Position numbers and translations under genes: made by a program | NCBI RefSeq assembly: GCF_018598175.1 | Contig: NZ_JAHESE010000002.1 | Span: forward strand, 372,001-436,000 | Direction of reading: 5' to 3' | DNA from: Dawidia cretensis | Lineage (GTDB): Bacteria; Bacteroidota; Bacteroidia; Cytophagales; Cyclobacteriaceae | DNA: 64,000 bases | Part shown: positions 34,848 through 43,916 of the stretch, piece by piece | How positions within the stretch are numbered: position 1 is the first letter of the stretch | Layout of the letters: the number at the start of each line of letters is the position of its first letter | The notes under the pieces: generated by a model | Seen by the model: only the letters and a program-made list of their open reading frames with translations | The model's database searches: none | Told to the model about the DNA's origin: nothing

Positions 34848-37814
34848 TCAGAATTTGAGGTTAACACCAAACGTAACGGTACGGGCCTGCGGGAACGTAA
34901 AGAAGTCGGTACCGACCACCTGCGTGTCGTTACCGCTATAGTTTACTTCCGGATCAAGGCCGGTATACCGGGTAAAGGTGAACAGGTTCTGCACGCCGGC
35001 ATACACGCGCAGGCTCGACAGCCGAACCTTGTTGGTCAGGTCGCTCGGCAGCGTGTAGCCCAGCGTTACATTTTTGATCCGCAGGTACGAGCCGTCTTCG
35101 ATGAAACGGGAGGACGTCCGTTTGTTCTCCACCGCCTTTACCGGGTCTGAGGTTGCCCGCGGAATGTCGGTGATATCCCCCGGCTTCCGCCAACGTCGCG
35201 TGACATCTTCCAGCTGGTTATCGCCACCCTGCAGGGATTCCAGGAACAGGCGTGAGCCGTGAAAGACGTCGTTGCCATACGAGAACTGCAGGAACACGCT
35301 CAGGTCGAAGTGACCATACGTAAAGTTGTTTGTAAAGCCCCCCGTGAGCTTCGGATTCGGATTGCCCACGATTGTACGGTCTTCGCTGGTGATTTCACCG
35401 TCGATGTTGGTGTCGGCGTAGACAATGTCGCCCGTGGAAGGGTCGACACCGAGGGACTTGAAGCTATAGAAAATGCCCAGCGGCTGACCTTCCATCACGC
35501 GGTTGCCACCACGTCCCAGGTCGTCGATCGGCTGCCCGTTATACAGCTTCAACACCTTGTTCCGGTTAATCGACAAGTTCAGCTGCGGTCTCCACCGCAC
35601 GGGGCCAAAAGACTGCTCACCCGACAGGGATATTTCTACACCTTTATTCTCCATCTTGCCGATGTTCTCTACCACCGTCGAGAAACCCGACGATCCGGGC
35701 AACGGGCGGCCTAGCAGCAAGTCTTTGGTTTGTTTGTTATAATAGTCCACCGTCAGCCTCAGTCGATCGCTGAACAAACCGATATCCACACCCAGGTCCA
35801 GTTGGGCCGTGGTCTCCCATTTCAGGTCGGGGTTGGGTACGTTGGGGGGATAAATTGCCGGCTTGCTGAGGTAGGAGGTAGCGCGGTACAGCTCCGCATA
35901 TTGAAAGGGCGATATGTTATCATTGCCCAACAAGCCATAACTGCCACGCAGCTTCAACTCGGAAATAACAGGAACATTGTCGTGGAAGAAATCCTCCTGG
36001 CTGATGCGCCATGCGGCCGAAGCGGCCGGGAAGAAACCATTCCGGTTGTTGGGGCCAAAGCTCGTCGACGCGTCCACGCGACCGGTAAGCGACATCAAAT
36101 ACTTGTCGGCATAGTTATAGTTCACTTTTGCAAAGTACGAGCGCACGCCTGAAGTAACAGCACCGGCACTTGCCTGCGTAATGGTCGCCGCCGAGTTGAT
36201 GTACTGCATATTCTCGTCGGCATAATCCTGGCCGCGGATAAATGAAGAAGTCCGCTCGCGTTTTTCAAAGCTATAGCCGGCCATCACATCGACGACATGG
36301 CGACCAAAAGTCTTTTCATACTTCAGCGTATTGTTGCTCACCAGGTTGCGTACGTTGGTATAGGTTTCAAAGCCAAGGCCATTGTACTTCTGCCCCTGCT
36401 GCGTCTTAAACTCAAACGCGTGCTCGCGCAGGTTGTAGAAGTCGATACCCCACTTGGAAGTGAGCGTCAGGCCCGGCAGGAGCTCATACTCGCCGAACAT
36501 GTTGGCGATGACGCGGTAGGTAAAGTTTTCGTTGGTAGCATCGTTGGCAATCGACACCGGGTTGGCGTAGGGGCCGCTCTGGTTGTAACTGCCGTCTGGG
36601 TCATACACCGGGAAGATTGCCGGTGTAGAGATGCCGTTGGGTAACGGACCGTTTAGCGACTGGTCGCCTTCCACGCGGTTGGACGTGGAGTAAGTCAACC
36701 CGATGCTCGTGCCGATCCGGAACTTATCGTTAACGGAATGGTCCACGTTCACGCGCGTATTCATACGCTGGAACCGCGTCCCGATCAAAATACCCTTCTG
36801 GTCAAAGTAGCTCCCCGATATAAAGAAGCGGGTCTTATCGTTACCGCCCGTAGCCGACAGCTCATAGCTGGCGATCGGCGCCGAACGGAAGATGACGTCC
36901 TGCCAGTCTGTATTCGTCGTGTCGCCGGCGCGGGCTTTAGCAATATCGGCTTCGGTAAATACCGCAGAGCCGGCCAGGTCGTTCCGATACTCCATCCACT
37001 GTTCCGTATCGAGCATATCCAGCGTACGCCAGGCCTGCTGCACGCCATAATATGCATTGAAGCCGATCACCGACTTCCCGCTCTTACCGCGTTTCGTCGT
37101 GATTAGTACAACACCGTTAGAAGCGCGCGCACCGTATATCGCAGCCGTGGCAGCATCTTTCAGCACGCTCATCGACTCGATATCGTTTGGGTTCAGGTCC
37201 GACAGGGCATTGATGCCCTGGCCTTCATATCCAACCTGCGCATAGTCACCCGTCGTCAGCGGAATACCGTCGATGACATATAGAGGCTGCCCGGAACCGC
37301 TGATCGACGTCGTGCCGCGTACGCGCACCGACATCCCACCACCCGGCGTACCCGAGTTCTGTAATACCTGAACCCCGGCAGCTTGTCCCTGCAACATACC
37401 ATCGACTGTAGAAACGGGCAGGTCCTTAATAGCATCGGACTTCACCACGCCGATCGACCCCGTGATGAGCTTCTGCTGCTCCGTACCATATCCGACAACC
37501 ACCACTTCCGACAGCTGCTTGGAGTCGGGCGACAGCTGCACATCGATGGTCTCGCGGTTGCCGATGGTTTGCTCTTGTGACAACATCCCGATAAAAGAAA
37601 ACACCAGCACGGCATCGCCGTCGGCCACGGGCAACCGGTACTGTCCTTCGACGTCCGTAACGGTACCCCTGTTTGTTCCCTGTACCACGACGCTAACGCC
37701 CGGTAGGGGTGAACCGTCTTCGGCATTCGTAATTTTTCCGCGTATGGTCCGTTCCTGCGCCCACGCGATCTGCGACAGGAAGGCAAAGATTAAAAACAGT
37801 AGAGTTTTCCTCAT
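34848..37814 (-). CDS. SusC/RagA-family TonB-dependent outer-membrane receptor
   Basis: A 988-residue receptor with signal peptide (MRKTLLFLIFAFLSQIAWAQ), an N-terminal carboxypeptidase-regulatory-like domain (IRGKITNAEDGSPLPGVSVV), a plug domain with the SusC signature (ATAAIYGARASNGVVLITTK) and a 22-strand barrel ending in VTFGVNLKF with terminal Phe. It imports polymer fragments across the outer membrane using TonB energy. It starts the operon SusC-SusD-two YWTD lipoproteins. The nearby secreted peptidases (cyanophycinase-like and M20) suggest a peptide-type substrate, but no glycoside hydrolase or peptidase lies inside the operon itself, so this is inference. Confidence 0.95.
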   Translation of the reverse strand: MRKTLLFLIFAFLSQIAWAQERTIRGKITNAEDGSPLPGVSVVVQGTNRGTVTDVEGQYRLPVADGDAVLVFSFIGMLSQEQTIGNRETIDVQLSPDSKQLSEVVVVGYGTEQQKLITGSIGVVKSDAIKDLPVSTVDGMLQGQAAGVQVLQNSGTPGGGMSVRVRGTTSISGSGQPLYVIDGIPLTTGDYAQVGYEGQGINALSDLNPNDIESMSVLKDAATAAIYGARASNGVVLITTKRGKSGKSVIGFNAYYGVQQAWRTLDMLDTEQWMEYRNDLAGSAVFTEADIAKARAGDTTNTDWQDVIFRSAPIASYELSATGGNDKTRFFISGSYFDQKGILIGTRFQRMNTRVNVDHSVNDKFRIGTSIGLTYSTSNRVEGDQSLNGPLPNGISTPAIFPVYDPDGSYNQSGPYANPVSIANDATNENFTYRVIANMFGEYELLPGLTLTSKWGIDFYNLREHAFEFKTQQGQKYNGLGFETYTNVRNLVSNNTLKYEKTFGRHVVDVMAGYSFEKRERTSSFIRGQDYADENMQYINSAATITQASAGAVTSGVRSYFAKVNYNYADKYLMSLTGRVDASTSFGPNNRNGFFPAASAAWRISQEDFFHDNVPVISELKLRGSYGLLGNDNISPFQYAELYRATSYLSKPAIYPPNVPNPDLKWETTAQLDLGVDIGLFSDRLRLTVDYYNKQTKDLLLGRPLPGSSGFSTVVENIGKMENKGVEISLSGEQSFGPVRWRPQLNLSINRNKVLKLYNGQPIDDLGRGGNRVMEGQPLGIFYSFKSLGVDPSTGDIVYADTNIDGEITSEDRTIVGNPNPKLTGGFTNNFTYGHFDLSVFLQFSYGNDVFHGSRLFLESLQGGDNQLEDVTRRWRKPGDITDIPRATSDPVKAVENKRTSSRFIEDGSYLRIKNVTLGYTLPSDLTNKVRLSSLRVYAGVQNLFTFTRYTGLDPEVNYSGNDTQVVGTDFFTFPQARTVTFGVNLKF

Positions 37815-38163
37815 ATAGGATATAGGTTAGATTAGTACTAAAGGCATGACGCTCCGGTGACCGAAAACGACCACTCGCCATGCGTGTTTACCGAAAGGGT
37901 AACGGGGGAATATCTAAATTCGGAATATTAACAGACATTTAAAAGGCAGTGCCTGGTAGAATTAGAAATTATGATAGTCGGCGCTGCCAACGTTGTCATC
38001 GGTGAAGCCGTGGTCGTTGTATGAGCGCATATACCAACCGTTACAAAGGGTATCTGGCCCGGCATGGTGCCAGCCCTGACGTGGGAGCAGCCGACGGCGT
38101 ATAGCGTGATGACGGCGCCAGTGTGCTTCTATGGCGACCCGGATTACGGCTACCGCCACTGAC

Positions 38164-38215
38164 GCAGGTGCAGGCCTGTGCTCCGCTCGGTCCGGAAGGC
38201 AGGGCTAACACCTGC
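38164..38215. repeat. Inverted repeat with 7-bp outer stem
   Basis: GCAGGTG (38164-38170) is the exact complement of CACCTGC (38209-38215). A partial inner stem (AGGCCTG with CAGGGCT, one mismatch) brings the arms close, and the apical part contains GGTCCGGAAGG. It could be a stable RNA hairpin or a terminator for an unseen transcript. Confidence 0.45.
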
Positions 38216-38348
38216 CTGCTCGCAACGTTGATCTGTCGTATCAAATACCGATTTTTCAAAGGAATTCCACCCAAAAACAGCCTTTTGTTAAATTTTTAAA
38301 ACCTCCATTCATCACCTGACAATGTAAGATTAACCCCAAAATCAACCT

Positions 38349-38377
38349 TTTGTCGTCAGCTCCGGCGATTATCTTTA
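38349..38377 (+). promoter_or_regulatory. Putative Bacteroidota promoter of the first transglutaminase-like gene
   Basis: TTTG at 38349-38352, then 17 nt, then TATCTTTA at 38370-38377, matching -33 TTTG and -7 TAnnTTTG except for the last base. It lies 27 bp before the start codon. The paralogous gene at 46121 has TATCTTTG in a comparable place. Confidence 0.5.
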
Positions 38378-38404
38378 CAAAGCCAAGTGCACCATTAACC
38401 TACC

Positions 38405-41020
38405 ATGAAAAATCCCCGTTTGCTGCTGACGCTGGCGCTTTTGCCGGGCTGGGTCGCCGTATTCTCACAATCGTCCAAAGTCGTCGTTCAGTCTCCTAAG
38501 GCCTGGGTGGAAGCCATCACATTCGATGCTGCCGCCGTGCCGCCGGCCGGGCAGGAGCGTTCCGTTTATTACCTGTTGCTTGACGAGCAAGAGAACTTCC
38601 AGGCCCAGGAATCTTTCACGCACTACGCCTACAAGATTTTGACCAGCGAAGGTTTGCAAGAGATGTCGGACATGAGTATTTCGTTTGATCCGGCGTACCA
38701 GCAGCTGATCATGCACACGCTGCGCATCCATCGAAACGGCCAGGTCATCGACCAAATGCCCAGGACCTTTCAAACCATCCAGCGCGAGCAAAGTATGGAC
38801 CGCTATGTTTACGACGGCGCGCTGACGACCGTTGTCAACATGACCGACGTGCGTGTCGGCGACGTGATCGAATACGCCTTCACGCGTAAAGGCTACAATC
38901 CCGTGCACCGCGACAACATCGACCGCACATTCAGCCTGAACTATAGCCAGGGCGTGGCCAAAAACTTTCAGCGCATCACCCTGCCAGCCGCTCGCACGGT
39001 AACGCTCAAGAACGTCAACACCGAGCAAAAACCCGTCATCACCGAAGCCAACGGCACCCGCACCTATACCTGGACCGTCGAGAACATCCCGGCCGTCGTG
39101 ACCGACGAAAATGTACCGGAATGGTATAATCCGTACCAGGTCGTGCTCATGTCTGGCTTTGACGATTGGACTGCCGTCGGCCGGTGGGCCTCCCGTTTGT
39201 TTACGGTATCGGAGTCAGACAAAAAAGCATTGTACAAAGCCGCCGGGGAACAATTTACAGGCGGAACAAAAGAAGAATATACGCAGCAGGTCATTCGCTT
39301 TGTACAGGACGAGGTGCGTTACCTCGGTTTTGAGACAGGCCTCAACACACACCAGCCGTACCCGCCGCTGAAAGTATATACCCGCCGCTTTGGCGATTGC
39401 AAAGACAAATCGCTGTTGCTGGTTACGTTGCTTGCGGCCAAAGATATCGAAGCCCATCCCGTGCTGGTCAACACCCAGCTGCGCGGCCACGTTCGCGAAC
39501 AGTTGCTACCGTCGGCCTACGCCTTCGACCATTGCATCGTGGAGATCAATCTGGGCGGCAAGCGGTTCTATATCGACCCCACGCGCAGCGGTCAGGGCGG
39601 TAAGCTTAAAGCACAGTACTTCCCGGCCTTTGGCGAAGGCCTCGTTCTCAACGGCCAGGGTGGCGCTTTTGCCCTGTTTGGTGTTGCCGGCGAAGCGTCG
39701 ATTACGGAGATTCATACGTATACGCTACCCGCCATCGGCGGCGAGGCGACCTTTGACGTGAAAACGGTATACCAGGGCGCCGAAGCGGATTTTGCCCGCG
39801 CCCAATTTGCCGGCAACTCCCTGGATGAGATTCAAAAGAACTACCTGAAATTCTATGGCAACCAGTACCCGTCGATTGAAAAGGTCGAGCCATTAAAATA
39901 TACCGACGACCGTGAAGAAAATACGCTCACGGTAGAAGAGCGATACCGCGTAGCCGAATTCTGGAAGACAAAAGAAGACGATGCCGATGTATTCACTTGT
40001 ATGGTCTACGCCCAGTCGCTGGAGCAATACCTGAGCGTAAACAAGTTCGCCCGGCGCACCGCCCCCTATGCGCTCAACTACCCGGTGGATTATTCGCACG
40101 TCATGCATATTCGGCTGCCCGAAGAGTGGAACGTCGAAGAAGACCGGGTGGACATTGAGCGCAAAGAGTATACCTTCTTTCACTCCACAAAATATTCTGA
40201 GAATACGCTGTCGCTGACCACAAACTACACCGTTCAGGCACCGTACATCGAGGCGGCGGAATACGAACGCTTTATTCAGGATCATCAAAAGATGGCTGAA
40301 AACACGTCGTACACGCTGACGTATGACAAAAAAATCGTGTCGGCGGCCTCGCGCACCTGGCCGGGATTGCTGGTCGGATTGCTGGCTGTGGGTGGCGGTA
40401 TTGCGCTTGTGTTGTGGCTGTACTATCGCTACGATCCCAAGCCCGCCTATACCACCGAATATGCTGAGCAGATCAGCGGCTGGCTGGTGCTGGTATCCAT
40501 CGGGTTGATGATCTCGCCCTTCCTGCTGGCGAGCTCTATGCTTGAGCAGCCCGAGCTGATGAGTGGTGAGCTGTGGATGTCGCTGTTTGCCATGGGTAGG
40601 CCGGGGCTGGCAATATTTATTCTCTTGGAGCAGGTCTATAACATTGTTCAGATCTTGTTTTTGATACTCGCCCTGGTGTTATTTTTTCAACGTCGCTCGT
40701 CGGCGCCACGCATTGTTTCCATTTTTTACGGCGTGTCGTGCTTCGCCACGATTTTAGATACGTTCGTGGCGAATGTCCTGATAGAGGGTGCCGCGGCAGA
40801 ACCCGGCGACAATAGCGACCTGATTCGCGCAATCATCGCGGCGGTCATTTGGATTCCATATTTTAACATATCCGATCACGTCAGGCGCACATTCGTTTTC
40901 ACCCTGCGTGAGCACGACATCGAGACACCGTCGGATGCAACCGAACCGGCTGCCCTGAGCGATAGTACTTCGGAAGACCAGGTAATCCGGGCCGAAGAAC
41001 CCGGCACGACGCAAGCCTGA
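38405..41020 (+). CDS. DUF3857/transglutaminase-like protein with C-terminal DUF2569 membrane domain
   Basis: An 871-residue protein with signal peptide (MKNPRLLLTLALLPGWVAVF). Residues ~45-250 are DUF3857 (YKILTSEGLQEMSDMSISFD, VGDVIEYAFTRKG); ~265-400 a transglutaminase core with an intact triad: Cys332 in RRFGDCKDKS, His376 in AFDHCIVEI and Asp391 in FYIDPT; ~400-640 beta-rich repeats. After a membrane helix (~650-672) come about four helices of DUF2569 type (ISGWLVLVSIGLMISPFLLA). The domain order implies a periplasmic enzyme-like domain held by the inner membrane. Bacterial members of this fold cross-link or cleave peptides; the substrate is unknown. A broken paralogue lies at 46121. Confidence 0.85.
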   Translation: MKNPRLLLTLALLPGWVAVFSQSSKVVVQSPKAWVEAITFDAAAVPPAGQERSVYYLLLDEQENFQAQESFTHYAYKILTSEGLQEMSDMSISFDPAYQQLIMHTLRIHRNGQVIDQMPRTFQTIQREQSMDRYVYDGALTTVVNMTDVRVGDVIEYAFTRKGYNPVHRDNIDRTFSLNYSQGVAKNFQRITLPAARTVTLKNVNTEQKPVITEANGTRTYTWTVENIPAVVTDENVPEWYNPYQVVLMSGFDDWTAVGRWASRLFTVSESDKKALYKAAGEQFTGGTKEEYTQQVIRFVQDEVRYLGFETGLNTHQPYPPLKVYTRRFGDCKDKSLLLVTLLAAKDIEAHPVLVNTQLRGHVREQLLPSAYAFDHCIVEINLGGKRFYIDPTRSGQGGKLKAQYFPAFGEGLVLNGQGGAFALFGVAGEASITEIHTYTLPAIGGEATFDVKTVYQGAEADFARAQFAGNSLDEIQKNYLKFYGNQYPSIEKVEPLKYTDDREENTLTVEERYRVAEFWKTKEDDADVFTCMVYAQSLEQYLSVNKFARRTAPYALNYPVDYSHVMHIRLPEEWNVEEDRVDIERKEYTFFHSTKYSENTLSLTTNYTVQAPYIEAAEYERFIQDHQKMAENTSYTLTYDKKIVSAASRTWPGLLVGLLAVGGGIALVLWLYYRYDPKPAYTTEYAEQISGWLVLVSIGLMISPFLLASSMLEQPELMSGELWMSLFAMGRPGLAIFILLEQVYNIVQILFLILALVLFFQRRSSAPRIVSIFYGVSCFATILDTFVANVLIEGAAAEPGDNSDLIRAIIAAVIWIPYFNISDHVRRTFVFTLREHDIETPSDATEPAALSDSTSEDQVIRAEEPGTTQA

Positions 41021-41378
41021 TCCGGTCGATTCAGACCTTTTGGTCGCTTGGAAACTGTATACTTCGGGGATATCGCGGCAAGATCTCGGTACAAAAGGTC
41101 GATTCTCTGTACAAAGCATGTAGAAGCCTGCGTGAAGCCGTGGTGCAGTATGGCAACGTCCTTGTTTAGCAATAGTTAACAAGTACTATATCAAAGGATA
41201 TGCAAGAGATATTCAAGAGTATAATAAGTATTAAACATCCTATGATATAACCTATTTCCCCAAAATTTAAATTATTCTAATGATTGGTGATTGACTGGCA
41301 TCTGCTATATTCGTCTTTGGCCGGTGCGACCCCTACTGGTTGTCTGTAAATTGATCGTTGAACGAAACCTGATGTATT
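41021..41378. other. 358-bp intergenic region, AT-rich toward its right end
   Basis: No gene, repeat or structured RNA is visible. The right half (about 41160-41290) is strongly AT-rich, as expected for a promoter region of the gene starting at 41379, but I cannot choose a clear TTTG/TAnnTTTG pair. Confidence 0.5.
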
Positions 41379-42725
41379 ATGCCATTTTTGGAAGGAGGAG
41401 TACTCTTCACCGGTAAGCTCGATATGTTGAGCGCCTACCGCATGCGCGGATGCTCGAAAATTGTCGTACGCCGCAAGGGCGGACCAAATCCGGATCACAT
41501 TAAAAAAGGCGCCAACTTCGCCAATACGCGCCATACCATGTCGGAGTTTGGCGGCTGTTCACGCATGGGCAAGCATGTGCGCATGACGATGTACTCCATT
41601 CGCATGTTATCAGATAACAACTTCGGAAGCGATATCAACAGCGTCATGCGCCAGGTCCAGCTGCAGGACGGTACCAGCGATAAAGGACGACGCGATATAC
41701 TTCTTTCCGAGCACGCCCGGATCCTGGAAGGATATCCCTTAAATAAGGAGCATCCGACGTTCGACTCGGTCGTTCGTAACCCGGTATACTACACGCTGGA
41801 GCGCGCCACGCGTACCGCGCAGGTTGATATTCCGGCGCTGGTCCGGGGCATCAACTACTTTCCACAAAACAATCATGCGTTGTTTCGCATCACGCTCACG
41901 CTCGGCATCGCACCCGACATGCGGTATGATATACCTGCTAAGGAATATTTGCCGCCCAGGTGGTTTGATGTCGGATTTAATACCGTAACCGCTTCCACCG
42001 CGTGGTGCCCGTCGCTGGAAGGAATGGATGCCACAACCCTGTCCCTGGCGGTAGACGACATGCCCCCCGAGGAAGGTTGGACGCTAATATTGTCGATCGG
42101 CATTCAATACGGCGCGCTACACGTAGGCGGCAGCGTAAAAGAGGTAAAGCGTTTTGGCGCGGCGAAAATTTTGGCACTGCGCGGCAAAGCGTTGCCGGCA
42201 GAAGAGGGGACACCCGGCGATGAGCGTGAAGTTACAACGACAAACGCTGTTATCGAAGAAGTAGTATCGGAAGATTCGCCGGCGGAAAATACACGCGCAG
42301 CGGACGTTTACGAGGCGCGCGCGGCGAGCTATGTATATGTTGCGAAGGAACAGCCAGCACCCGCGCACCCACCCGCAGCTAAAATCTATACATACGCCTA
42401 TACGGCGCCGGTCGCAGCCGTCACGGAGGAACCGCCCCCACGCGAAGCAAAAAATAGCTATCTTCCCGGGCACTTAGCCACCCCCGACCATGATTCCGTA
42501 CATCACCTGGAACATCGACCCCGTCATCTTCACTATTCCTGGAACACACTGGCCACTGCGGTGGTATGGACTTATGTGGGTGCTGGGGTTTGTCATCAGC
42601 CAGCAGGTCATGTATTACATCTTTCAGCGGGAGAACCGCGCGCGCAAAGACGTGGACACGTTGACGATGTATATCCTGATCAGCACGGTCCTGGGCGCCC
42701 GCCTGGGGCACTTCCTGTTTTATGA
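41379..42725 (+). CDS. Unknown protein whose frame runs into lgt
   Basis: The frame encodes 448 residues. The first ~270 look like a real globular protein (FTGKLDMLSAYRMRGCSKIV, GKHVRMTMYSIRM, VRGINYFPQNNHALFRITLT); the opening FTGKL...VRRKGG resembles DUF6266-like proteins only loosely. Residues ~280-355 are an acidic, Pro/Ala-rich tail. From ~42490 the frame is simply the wrong frame of lgt (His/Arg/Pro-rich), so the natural end is probably earlier. At 42449-42455 the sequence reads A-AAA-AAT in frame, and a -1 shift there meets TAG at 42455-42457, giving a ~359-residue product. A missing base in the A run, a lost stop codon or slippage would all fit. Confidence 0.55.
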   Translation: MPFLEGGVLFTGKLDMLSAYRMRGCSKIVVRRKGGPNPDHIKKGANFANTRHTMSEFGGCSRMGKHVRMTMYSIRMLSDNNFGSDINSVMRQVQLQDGTSDKGRRDILLSEHARILEGYPLNKEHPTFDSVVRNPVYYTLERATRTAQVDIPALVRGINYFPQNNHALFRITLTLGIAPDMRYDIPAKEYLPPRWFDVGFNTVTASTAWCPSLEGMDATTLSLAVDDMPPEEGWTLILSIGIQYGALHVGGSVKEVKRFGAAKILALRGKALPAEEGTPGDEREVTTTNAVIEEVVSEDSPAENTRAADVYEARAASYVYVAKEQPAPAHPPAAKIYTYAYTAPVAAVTEEPPPREAKNSYLPGHLATPDHDSVHHLEHRPRHLHYSWNTLATAVVWTYVGAGVCHQPAGHVLHLSAGEPRAQRRGHVDDVYPDQHGPGRPPGALPVL

Positions 42726-43296
42726 GCCCAGCCGGTTCCTCACCGGCCCGCTGGATATCCTGATGCCGCCATACTCCGGCCTGGCCAGCCACGGTGCCGC
42801 CATCGGCATCCTGATCGGCCTGTGGCTCTTTTGCCGGAAGCTGAAGTATAACTACCTCTGGATGGTCGATCGTCTGGTCATCGTCGTGTGCATCACTGGC
42901 GCCAGTATCCGCCTGGGCAACCTGATCAACTCCGAAATGATTGGCCTGCCCACAGACCTACCGTGGGCCTTTATCTTCACGCGCATCGACAACGTCCCGC
43001 GCCATCCTGCGCAGCTATACGAGGCGTTGTATTGCATCGCATTATTTTTTGTATTGTTCTATCTCTGGAAAACCCGCGCTGTCCGCCTCGGCAATGGCTT
43101 TATCTTCGGCCTGTTCCTGATCGTGCTCTGGACGCTGCGTTTCATAGATGAGTTCTTTAAAGTGAACCAGGTAGAATTTGAAGATCACCAGCTGCTGAAT
43201 ATGGGGCAGGTGTTGAGTATTCCGTTTATTTTTGTGGGGGTGTTTCTTTTGTTTTGGAGTACAAAGCAAAAGAAAGGTCAGACGCCTGCGGTATAG
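42490..43296 (+). CDS. lgt: Prolipoprotein diacylglyceryl transferase
   Basis: A 268-residue, seven-helix inner-membrane enzyme that transfers diacylglycerol from phosphatidylglycerol to the lipobox Cys of prolipoproteins. Family marks are the start MIPYITWNIDPVIFTI, RWYGLMWVLGF, the catalytic ASHGAAIG (HGGL motif), and the Lgt signature region RLGNLINSEMIGLPTDLPWA, followed by HPAQLYEAL. The many lipoproteins in this window depend on it. Its 5' third overlaps the unknown upstream frame; no other start is plausible because the N-terminus is conserved. Confidence 0.95.
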   Translation: MIPYITWNIDPVIFTIPGTHWPLRWYGLMWVLGFVISQQVMYYIFQRENRARKDVDTLTMYILISTVLGARLGHFLFYEPSRFLTGPLDILMPPYSGLASHGAAIGILIGLWLFCRKLKYNYLWMVDRLVIVVCITGASIRLGNLINSEMIGLPTDLPWAFIFTRIDNVPRHPAQLYEALYCIALFFVLFYLWKTRAVRLGNGFIFGLFLIVLWTLRFIDEFFKVNQVEFEDHQLLNMGQVLSIPFIFVGVFLLFWSTKQKKGQTPAV

Positions 43297-43320
43297 AGAA
43301 AAGTGAAGGAGTTGGTTACT

Positions 43321-43884
43321 ATGGAGATACCAATAATTGAAAGGGGATATCGTGAAAATATTCGCTTGTTTAGAAATTTAATTCTAATCATACTGGGAAT
43401 TTGTATTCTTTTTCTTGGGTGTTCGGTTGCATTTAAATTTGCGGAAAGCATTCAATATGAAGTGGTTTTTCTTATTTCAATTGTGTTGCTGTTCTCATTT
43501 ATTTTAACGGTTCCTCTCCTTATAAAAGAAAGGATTGGCTATCTGATACTTGACGAGAGCGGGACGATACATATAAAATCCGGAACAGATGACCTGTTAT
43601 TAGAAGTAGTTACAATTGTTCTCAATGCTGATCAGGGTGAATTACAAGGTGCTATGAAAGACATAACGCAAGTTGGGGGAATATTGAACTACGGGAATTA
43701 CTTGGAATGTAGTGCATTGGGCGATGGGCAAACTGGTGAGTTGATATTGAATAAAAAGACGAAGCGGTATCTCGTGCTTTGGCATTCTCATCTTTTAAGA
43801 GAACGTTTTGAGAGCAGGCCTTTTATATATGAATCGCCGCTTAAAATAGTTCACGGGATTATTGGGATTATGCAAGCTTTCTAA
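43321..43884 (+). CDS. Hypothetical membrane protein
   Basis: A 187-residue protein of unknown family. Two membrane helices (~16-36, LILIILGICILFLGCSVAFK, and ~44-64, VVFLISIVLLFSFILTVPLL) are followed by a soluble beta-rich part (IGYLILDESGTIHIKSG, GELILNKKTKRYLVLWHSH). An in-frame GTG at 43303 would add six residues. Base composition is much more AT-rich than the surrounding genes, which suggests later acquisition together with the next, broken gene. Confidence 0.6.
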   Translation: MEIPIIERGYRENIRLFRNLILIILGICILFLGCSVAFKFAESIQYEVVFLISIVLLFSFILTVPLLIKERIGYLILDESGTIHIKSGTDDLLLEVVTIVLNADQGELQGAMKDITQVGGILNYGNYLECSALGDGQTGELILNKKTKRYLVLWHSHLLRERFESRPFIYESPLKIVHGIIGIMQAF

Positions 43885-43916
43885 AGTTATTCGTCACGGG
43901 ACAAGGGTCATTATGA

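Larger units (their letters stand above)
37815..38404. other. 590-bp intergenic region between divergent susC and transglutaminase genes
   Basis: The middle (about 37960-38240) is GC-rich and flanked by AT-rich promoter-like DNA. Short frames such as the 65-codon minus-strand frame ending ADYHNF are open, but none has a convincing start, family match or consistent codon use. A gene remnant or a small RNA are both possible. It also contains an inverted repeat (38164-38215) and a promoter-like sequence at its right end, listed separately. Confidence 0.4.

Noticed and set aside
38180-38215. GGTCCGGAAGG resembles the apical core of bacterial signal recognition particle RNA
   Set aside because: The required following AAGCAG of the symmetric loop is missing and the flanking arms do not form the SRP helix, so the match is limited to an 11-mer.
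42449-42457. Proven programmed -1 frameshift in the gene before lgt
   Set aside because: No downstream stimulatory structure is evident, and an indel in the A run gives the same picture; kept only as a possibility.
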